A stretch of DNA of 64,000 nucleotides, from positions 120,113,000 through 120,176,999 of the forward strand of contig CM041776.1 in the NCBI GenBank assembly GCA_023374045.1, written 5' to 3'. The translations under genes and the position numbers were made by a program. The notes under the pieces are model-generated. The model worked only from the letters and a program-made list of their open reading frames with translations, was not told the DNA's origin and did no database searches. Shown in pieces: positions 57,301-64,000 of the stretch; the stretch's first letter is position 1, and each line of letters begins with the position of its first letter. The stretch is from Limonium bicolor. Taxonomy: Eukaryota > Streptophyta > Magnoliopsida > Caryophyllales > Plumbaginaceae.

Positions 57301-58441
57301 GAGGTGTCCCTCGGCTTGTGTGCTATCTGTTTAATTGCTATGACTAAGACAAGATAAAGCGTGCAACCGGTTATATTTGTTCTCGTTGTGAATGTGTTTT
57401 CCTTACACTAACCCACGAGACTTGAGATTGTTACTAACTAAGTTTAGTACTTACTGAGTTAAGAATAAGAGTTAAGTATTGGTGAATGTTGGTTAATACC
57501 CGATAAGGTTTAACTAACACATGGTGGGTAAGATTTTTTTTACTAACTGGAACTTGAGTGAGGAAACCCGGGACTGACTCCGGTCATGCATGCTAAGGAA
57601 AGGGGGACGGTATCTGAATCAGATCCGCCCTCCGCTTAAGGACTTGTCTTCGGACTTGAAGCCTAGGGCCGGTTGCCGGCTCAGCTACGCTGGACTCCCG
57701 TCCAGGGTAGGTGGCATTAAGATGGTGCGGTAGGATCACCTAAATCCTAGGTTTGAGATTAAGCTACAACCATTCCCTCCTAGGAACGGTTTGTATACTG
57801 AGAATAAGTTAAGGTTAAGATTGAGGTAAGATAAGGGACTGAGGTTAAGGAAATCAGGACTAAGGAGGGGGTTACTAACCCACTTGATAAGGGAACGCTT
57901 GTGTCGTTCATTGTGTGTGAACTATGTACGTTCATCTGTGGATTGTTGTTTATTGCACTTCATATCATGCTTGTGTACTTAATCAATTTCCATGCTATCG
58001 ACAATTAGTCGTCGTAGCCCCGTTAGCTTGGGGCCATGAGAGGGAGTACCAGCATTCGTGCTGACCCCCTTTGGGGGCTGTTTTTACACTTGCAGGTAAG
58101 ACGCCCATGAAGACGCACCACGAGAGTAGGAGCGGTTAGACTTAGGATGGGTTGTTTATTTTGAGTACGGGTTGCGCTTGTGCTCCCGTCTGTTTATATT
58201 GAAACTAATGTAAGTTTGTGGCTATGACTTAGATACTTAAACTCGGTTGGTCGGTGGTATCTTGGATGGTGATGTTTTGGTCGGATGTTTACTTTGGATA
58301 AGTGTTGTAATATTATAAGGCCGGTATGTTCTAACGATCAGACCGTGGCAAGGTCCAGGTGTTTGTTATTTCCGCTGCGACGAATTCGATTAGGTGTTAA
58401 GTTTTGCGATAACCACGATTGGCTTTGGACGGGGTGTTACA
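54352..58441 (+). repeat. 5' LTR of copy 2 (4090 bp)
   Basis: It starts TGAAATACCCC and ends GGGGTGTTACA. It has AAGGTAA donor-like sites at 55282, 55449 and 55644 and an inverted-repeat array at 56692-56950. No clear TATA box was found. The five bases before it are ATGTT; the other flank is outside the window. Confidence 0.92.
56692..56950. repeat. Array of GGTCCGACCCA/TGGGTCGGAC inverted repeats in the copy 2 LTR
   Basis: Four units of about 65 bp have arms GTCCGACCCA and TGGGTCGGAC with 4-10 base loops, each preceded by TTTCTGGAATG or TTACTGGAATG. Compared with copy 1 both arms have changed together, so pairing is kept while sequence is not. Confidence 0.88.
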
Positions 58442-58445
58442 ATAG

Positions 58446-58473
58446 TGGTATCAGAGCGTAGTTACGCTCTGAT
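58446..58473 (+). other. Primer-binding site within a perfect hairpin, copy 2
   Basis: TGGTATCAGAGC (58446-58457) matches the 3' end of initiator-Met tRNA over 12 bases, four bases after the LTR. From 58450 the sequence forms a perfect 11-bp inverted repeat (ATCAGAGCGTA, GT, TACGCTCTGAT), so most of the PBS is in one arm of a hairpin. Confidence 0.85.
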
Positions 58474-58675
58474 CATGAAATACCAGACATGAGTAACCAC
58501 CGAGTTAGGATATAAGTTAAGAAATAAGCGATGGGTTAAGGGTGCGAGCTGTTAGTGTGAGCAGAGTCAGATAACCACTAATAAGTGTGGATCGTCTTTA
58601 CCATCTACGAACGTTCTAAATTCGTTAACCGAAACAGTGGTGGATACGAATCTAATGTGAGTTATGATTGTTCAG
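58474..58675 (+). other. Leader of copy 2
   Basis: This is noncoding. It ends GATTGTTCAG directly before the gag ATG at 58676, a plausible 3' splice site shared with copy M. An in-frame ATG also occurs at 58664. Confidence 0.6.
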
Positions 58676-59308
58676 ATGTCAGGAAGGAGAGGCCGAGGCC
58701 GTCCCAGAGGCGACGAGACTGAGATACCGGAGGGGCAGACGATCGTAGAGATCGTAGCTGCCGCATTAGGGCATATGGGCTATCAGCCTGGTGTGGGTGC
58801 ACCACCTCCACCGCCACAACCCAGGGAACCGAATTGGGTGAAGAGTCTTGCAGACCTACGACCCACACACTTTAAGGGGGAGACCGATCCCGCCAAGCTT
58901 AAGGCGTACATCTCCGAGCTGGAGACCGCCTTTGAGACCCTTGACGTCCCTGCTGGGATCAAGGTGCGTCTGGCTGCTTTCTATCTGAAGGGGGCGGCAA
59001 GCGATTGGTGGAAGCTGGTGAGGGCCGAGCATGTGGCCAATCCAGAGTTCCGCTAGGAGCAGTACACCGCCTTGCTACGAGCAAAGTACTACCCCGCCCA
59101 TGTCCAGACGAAGAAGCGCTTGCAGTTGGATGCGCTTAAGCAGACCGACAAGATGACGGTGGACGAGTATTACTCAGAGTTCACCGTCTTGCTCCGTCTT
59201 GTGCCAGGTCTTGGATATTCAGACCAGATCCTGGTGGACCGCTTCTATGGCAGGCTTAGCCATCGACTCCGCTACGGCATGGGGCCGACGAGTTACACTA
59301 CCTTGCAG

Positions 59309-59392
59309 GTAATGAGAATAATTGAGATTTGAGTAAGTAAAGAGTAAGATTTAGATTATGGAAAATAAGAGTGACTAATACTGTGGAAGCAG
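59309..59392 (+). other. Gag intron 1, copy 2
   Basis: An 84-bp GTAATG...AGCAG segment at phase 0 contains stops in frame (TGA soon after the donor). The position matches copies 1 and M exactly. Confidence 0.88.
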
Positions 59393-59645
59393 GTGTGCTA
59401 TCATGCCGCTGCTAAGGTTGAGATAACCGTCCAGCTGAGGGACGAGGAGAAAGCCAAGAGGAAGAATGCTGGTAAGAGCACGGAGAGCCAAGGGCAAGGT
59501 GGGTACAAGAAGCAGAAGTACCAGCCTCGGGCCCAGAAAAATCAGAACCCAAAAGGGAAGGAGGAAAAGGAGAAGGCTCCGGAAGAGCCATTGAAGTTGA
59601 CGTATGCTTACGCAGCTACACCCCTGCGCTCTAGGGCGCCAAAGG

Positions 59646-59724
59646 GTAAGGGATTGGTATTGAGTGAGTTAAGAAACAATTAGTAACCGTTTGAGATATG
59701 AGTATTGATATTGTGAATGGTCAG
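59646..59724 (+). other. Gag intron 2, copy 2
   Basis: A 79-bp GTAAGG...GTCAG segment at phase 1. Its removal joins the lysine-rich linker to the knuckle domain; unspliced reading ends in a TAG after about 13 codons. Confidence 0.88.
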
Positions 59725-60066
59725 GATCTGAGACTGAGAAGGGAGCCGGTGGTGGCTACCAGCGACGCTACATCTGTAGGTGGTGTCACAAGGACCACCC
59801 CGGGCTCGATTGCAAGGGGAATAAGGTGGAGTGCAACTATTGTGGGGTACACGGACACCGGGCATATGAGTGCTTCCGGAACCCCGCTAGCAGAGCCTAT
59901 AGGCCCGATACTAGGGGCAAGGGCAAGACCGATCAGGGAGCTGGATCTGACGGTCAGAGGAAGGTGCAGCAAGCTGCAGACAAGAACCCACGGGTGACCC
60001 AGAAGTCGGGACCCACACTACACATGGTGGACCGGGACGATGAGCCTGAACCCTCATCGAGGCCAG

Positions 60067-60198
60067 GTACCGCTATAACCACTTAGTAATAAAACTACCT
60101 GCTTACCGCATTATCATGCATGTTTGGTGAATAATTGAGTTAAGTAAGAATGAGATGAGATTAGAACTTAAGTAAGATATAACCTACTACCACTTTAG
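60067..60198 (+). other. Gag-AlkB intron 3, copy 2
   Basis: A 132-bp GTACCG...TTTAG segment at phase 1 joins gag to the AlkB exon. Using the acceptor at 61086-61087 in its place gives a 1021-bp intron that contains the AlkB exon and joins gag to protease in frame. Confidence 0.8.
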
Positions 60199-60932
60199 GA
60201 AGCTTCAACATCTGCTATCCAATACCATTTACATCTAACCCGGAGCACACCGATATCGAAACCATAGACTTCCCAACCGAACAATGTCAGGTTATCCGCC
60301 CAGGTATGATTTTATTAAGGGGATACCTGACACCCGAAGCACAAATAGCCATCATCAGAAGATGCAATCAACTAGGAATGGGACCGGGAGGTTTATATAC
60401 ACCGGAATACCCAGGGGGAGCAAGGATGAAATTAAAGATGATGAGCTTAGGCAAGGATTGGAATCCGTATGCCAAGACTTACCAAACCACTAGAATGCAA
60501 GATGGAGTCTCACCACCGGGGATAGAGTTCCATCCAGTTATTACACAAGTCGTGAAGATCGCTCAGCAGTTGGAAGCTGAACCGATTCCAGACATACAAG
60601 CAGACATTTGCATTGTGAACTTCTACGAGAAAGACGGGCGACTTGGACTACACCAGGATAAGGACGAGACAACGGAGTCTCTCGAAAGAGGGATACCCGT
60701 AGTGTCTTGGTCCATTGGGGATGATGCAGAGTTTTTATACGGCGAGTAGAAGCGTGCAGACCGTGCGAATAAGTTGGTACTTAAGTCTGGAGATGTATTT
60801 ATTATGGGAGGAGAATCAAGGATGTTATACCATGGGATTAAGAGAATCAAGCTGAACACAGCACCGTCAGCAGTGATTAATGCGACGCACATGAGACCAG
60901 GAAGATTAAACCTAACCTTTAGACAATATTAG
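60199..60932 (+). pseudogene. AlkB/ALKBH1-type dioxygenase exon inside Tekay-like copy 2, one stop
   Basis: About 244 codons match plant ALKBH1-type nucleic-acid demethylases over the whole catalytic domain. The nucleotide-recognition lid region has QVIRPGMILLRGY and GGLYTPEYPGGARMKLKMMS. The jelly-roll core has DICIVNFYEKDGRLGLHQDK (iron ligands His 60651 and Asp 60657), IPVVSWSIGDDAEFLYG, SGDVFIMGGESRMLYHGI (iron ligand His 60831) and RLNLTFRQY, with both Arg residues of RxNxTxR (60903 and 60921). One TAG (60747) interrupts it. The exon ends in its own TAG followed by AATAAA. The family acts on methylated adenines or cytosines in DNA or RNA; the substrate here is unknown. An element-encoded eraser of RNA methylation is a reasonable inference. 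Confidence 0.94.
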
Positions 60933-61004
60933 ACATGTAATGTTAGAATATGATGAGGAATGAGATGTAAGACTTAAGCACATGTTGTAAACAGGATGGT
61001 TATG

Positions 61005-61010
61005 AATAAA
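61005..61010 (+). terminator. Candidate polyadenylation signal after the AlkB exon, copy 2
   Basis: AATAAA lies 73 bp past the AlkB stop, matching the site in copy 1 in position (68 bp). It is upstream of the pol acceptor, so its use would make a Gag-AlkB mRNA without pol. Confidence 0.55.
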
Positions 61011-61087
61011 ATAACAGTGTCGTTCACATATATTGTTACGACTCTTGTTATACCATCAATACTCATGAAGCTTATGAACACAATTAG

Positions 61088-64000
61088 GTCATGGACTCGG
61101 TACGGAAGGTGCGTTAAGCATACTTACAGAGGCACAGGCCGACGCCAGCGGCACTATCCTCACCGGCAACTTTCCGATTAATGGAATTGAGGCATCAGTT
61201 CTCTTCGACTCAGGGGCCTCGCATACCTTTGTCTCGGCATCTTTCGCGAGCAGGTTGAGGCTAGACGCTGATGAGCTACCCGACTTCACGGTTACGCTCC
61301 CGTCTAAGGAGAAGGTTCGTTGCACTCGATACTACCGAGGAGCCATTGTCAGAATCAAGGGGGAAGACTTTCCAGTCAGTTTTATTGAGTTCAGTGAGCT
61401 AGGATTTGATGTTATCTTCGGGATGAACTGGTTGGAGCGGCACAAGGGACGTATCCTCTGCGCCGAGCATAGACTACTGCTCAGGAGTCCGTCTGGGGTA
61501 ACGATATCATACCGCCAGAGGCCCAGAGAGCCTTCGACTAAGATCATCACCGCCATGGCAATGTATAAGGAATTGAGGAGAAAGGAAGAAGTGTACCTCT
61601 GCTATGTACAGGACATAGAGAGAGACCCCAAGTTCGACCCCGACTTACCGGTAGTGTCGGAGTTCCCCGACCTATTTCCACGGGAACTGCCCGGCATGCC
61701 ACCCACTCAGGAGGTAGAATTCACCATCGAGCTGCTACCTGGTACCGCCGATAGCCAAGGCACCATACCGCATGGCTCCGGCAGAAATGAATGAATTGAA
61801 AGAACAGTTGAAAGATTTGTTAGATAAGGGATTTATAAGACCAAGTGTGTCACCATGGGGAGCGCCAGTCCTCTTCGTGAAGAAGAAGGATGGTAGTCTC
61901 CGCCTCTGCATCGACTACAGAGAGCTAAATGCAGTGACAGTGAAGAATAAGTATCCACTACCCCGCATTGACGATCGGTTCGATCAGTTGAAGGGAGCAT
62001 CTGTGTTCTCCAAGATTGATCTCAGATCGGGGTATCATCAGATAGCCATTAAGGAGGGAGACATTGAGAAGACGGCATTCCGGACACGCTACGGCCACTA
62101 CGAGTTTACAGTGATGCCGTTCGGTTTGTCGAACGCACCGGCGAAGTTTATGGATCTGATGAACCGCTTGTTCCGGGAGCAGCTGGACAAGTCGGTTGTG
62201 GTATTCATCGATGACATATTGATATATTCGAGATCTAAGGTTGAACATGAGGAACATCTGAGGAAGGTATTAGAGATACTGAGGGAGAACCAGCTATATG
62301 CTAAGTTCTCCAAATGTGAGTTTTGGCTTGACCAGGTCTCTTTCCTAGGTCATGTCATCTCAGATGCTGGGATCTCAGTGGATCCAGCAAAGATTGATGT
62401 TGTACGTACTTGGCCAAGGCCGAAGACTGTTACCGACATCCGGAGCTTTCTCGGTCTGGCAGGTTACTACAGGAGGTTTGTTAGGGATTTCAGCAAGGTC
62501 GCGAAACCGATGACCAGTCTGATGAAGAAAGATGCACCGTTCTTATGGACGGCTGACTGTGAGAGATCATTTCAGAGTTTGAAAGACTCACTGACCACTG
62601 CACCAGTTCTGACCATTCCAGACGGTACAGAGGGCTTTGAGGTTTAATGTAATGCATCCGGCAGAGGGCTGGGTTGCGTGCTCATGCAACATGGCAAGGT
62701 GGTGGCATATGCCTCACGCCAGTTGAAGAAACTTGAGGAGAACTACCCCACACATGATTTAGAGCTGGGAGTTGTAGTCTTCGCTTTGAAGATATGGCGC
62801 CACTACTTATACGGGGTTAGTGTGACGATCTACTCCGATCATAAGAGTTTAAGATACATATTTACTCAGAAGGAGTTGAATCTTAGACAGATGAGATGGT
62901 TGGAATTCTTGAAAGACTATGACATTGACCTCCAATACAAAGAGGGGAAGGCCAATGTTGTAGCAGACGCCCTGAGCCGTCGAGCACACTCACTCCATTC
63001 GCTAGTTTCTTTCTCCAGCTTGGTTGATGAGGTGCGAGAGGCTCAGAGGACAGATGAGTACATGAGGGAGGTCAGACAGAAGCAGACAGATGGTACCTTT
63101 GAGAGTCAGAAATATGACTTCAGACTTCACGACGATGATCTGATCAGACTTAAGGGCCGGTTATGCATACCACGGGGCAACACGAATCTGAAAGACCGTA
63201 TACTTAGGGAATCACACTGTTCTTCAGTTTCCATCCATCCGGGAGCCTCTAAGATGTATAAAGACATGAAGAGATACTTCTGGTGGTCGGGGATGAAGAC
63301 AGATGTTACCGAGTTCGTCTTGAGGTGTCTCACATGCCAGAAGGTAAAATTCGAGCACCGACGACCGGGCGGAATGGTACAATCGATGCCAGTTCCAGAG
63401 TGGAAGTTCCATGATATTTCCATGGACTTTGTAGTTGAACTCCCACCTGCTAGGGGAGGTCTCAACATGATATGGGTGGTGGTGGATCGCCTTACCAAAG
63501 TAGCCCGATTCATACCGATGAAGGATACTTGGAAGGTGACCAAATTAGCTGAGTTATTTGAAAAGAAATCATGAGACATCACGGGATACCGAAGACCATA
63601 GTGTCAGATAGAGATACCAGATTCCTTTCGAGGTACTGGAGAGCTACTAGAGAAGCGTTGGGTACAGAACTGAAGTTAAGTACCGCGTTCCATCCTCAGA
63701 CAGATGGTCAGACTGAGCGTACGATTCAGACACTCGAGGACATGCTGAGGGCATGTGCCTTAGACTTCCAGGGCAGTTGGATTGACAAATTGCATCTGAT
63801 CGAGTTTCATACAACAAACAGCTATCACACTTCGATCAAGATGGCACCTTTTCAAGCGTTGTACGGTAGACCATGTCGTACACCGCTCTGCTGGGATGAG
63901 TCGAGTGAGACGGTCATTATAGGACCAGAGTACTTAGAGCAAGTTAAGGCTGAAGTTCAGCAAATCAGGGAGAACATGAAAGCTGCTCAAGATAGGCAGA
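61088..64000 (+). pseudogene. Protease-RT-RNase H-integrase of Tekay-like copy 2 (end outside window)
   Basis: The frame from the acceptor at 61087 is open through the protease (VLFDSGASHTF) to about 61745, where one base is missing. RT follows in the next frame ([48 protein letters not shown]). RNase H starts with a TAA (62645) and the following catalytic Asp is changed to Asn (CNASG for CDASG). RNase H and integrase continue to 63574 ([47 protein letters not shown]). The SDRDTRF and QTERTIQTLE motifs follow after a frame change. Another length change is near 63808. The chromodomain is outside the window. Confidence 0.93.

Larger units (their letters stand above)
58676..60066 (+). pseudogene. 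Gag of Tekay-like copy 2, spliced, one stop
   Basis: Exons are 58676-59308, 59393-59645 and 59725-60066. Exon 1 starts with a basic GRRGRGRPRG segment and carries the capsid core (RPTHFKGETDPAKLKAYISE, then AASDWWKLVRAEH and DKMTVDEYYSEFTVLLR). A TAG at 59054-59056, probably from TGG, is its only stop. Exon 2 is a lysine-rich linker starting VCYHAAAKVEITVQ. Exon 3 has two knuckles, CRWCHKDHPGLDC and CNYCGVHGHRAYEC. All junctions are GT-AG and keep the frame. Gag forms the particle and binds the element RNA. Obligatory splicing within gag is not usual for Ty3/gypsy. Confidence 0.9.
54352..64000 (+). mobile_element. Tekay-like chromovirus carrying an AlkB exon, copy 2 (right end outside window)
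   Basis: A complete 5' LTR, PBS, spliced gag, AlkB exon and pol as far as the integrase end are present. It is inserted in the LTR of copy M. It is the best preserved of the three: gag has one stop, AlkB one stop, and pol one stop and a few frame changes. It is related to copy 1, but introns and LTRs have diverged, so the two are separate subfamilies rather than recent duplicates. Confidence 0.92.

Overview
This is a plant nuclear window made almost entirely of nested transposable elements. I find no convincing stand-alone host gene. The PBS types (tRNA-Asp for Athila-like elements, initiator-Met for Tekay-like elements), a CACTA DNA transposon with TNP2-like and TNPD-like proteins, and AT-rich interspersed DNA point to a flowering plant, probably a eudicot with a large repeat-rich genome. 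The species cannot be named from the sequence.

Layout: (1) 1-12501 is an Athila-lineage Ty3/gypsy element on the minus strand. It has a cut 3' LTR, an intact 453-codon ORF in the env position, pol and gag broken by frameshifts, a tRNA-Asp PBS and a complete 1824-bp 5' LTR. (2) 13198-22910 is a complete CACTA transposon with a TTG target duplication. It carries decayed TNP2, DUF4216-like, TNPD (Transposase_24) and Ulp1-like protease genes. (3) 23333-25633 is a truncated second Athila-like element (gag remnant, PBS, LTR). Around it are dispersed copies of an unnamed AT-rich repeat and a 311-bp CA/TG microsatellite. (4) 27073-29731 is an LTR plus internal tail of a Tat-like family. It is followed by a SIRE/Maximus-type copia LTR and tail (29732-31376). 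(5) 31392-40465 is a complete Tat-like, gag-only element on the minus strand, with two LTRs, a GGTAC target duplication, a PBS, one gag frame with three stops, and tandem-repeat blocks in place of pol. (6) 40466-64000 holds three copies of an unusual Tekay/Del-like chromovirus: copy 1 (+, 5' truncated), copy M (-, gag and LTR only) and copy 2 (+, 5' LTR to integrase, running off the window).

The most interesting system is in the Tekay-like copies. Between gag and protease, copies 1 and 2 both carry an ALKBH1/AlkB-type 2-oxoglutarate/Fe(II) dioxygenase exon with the HxD...H iron ligands and an RxNxTxR-type end. The gag reading frame is cut by small GT-AG introns at the same places in every copy that covers them. 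The last gag donor is phase-compatible with two acceptors. One opens the AlkB exon, which ends in its own stop and is followed by an AATAAA signal. The other, about 1 kb downstream, opens protease-RT-RNase H-integrase-chromodomain in frame. This predicts a retrotransposon that makes Gag-AlkB or Gag-Pol by alternative splicing and alternative polyadenylation. The LTRs of the three copies also share three regularly spaced AAGGTAA-type donor sites, and there is a 3' splice site directly before the gag start.

A second recurring theme is arrays of GTCCGG/CCGGAC-type inverted repeats inside the LTRs of at least three unrelated lineages (Athila, Tat-like, Tekay). In the Tekay LTRs the stem sequence differs between copies but the pairing is kept.
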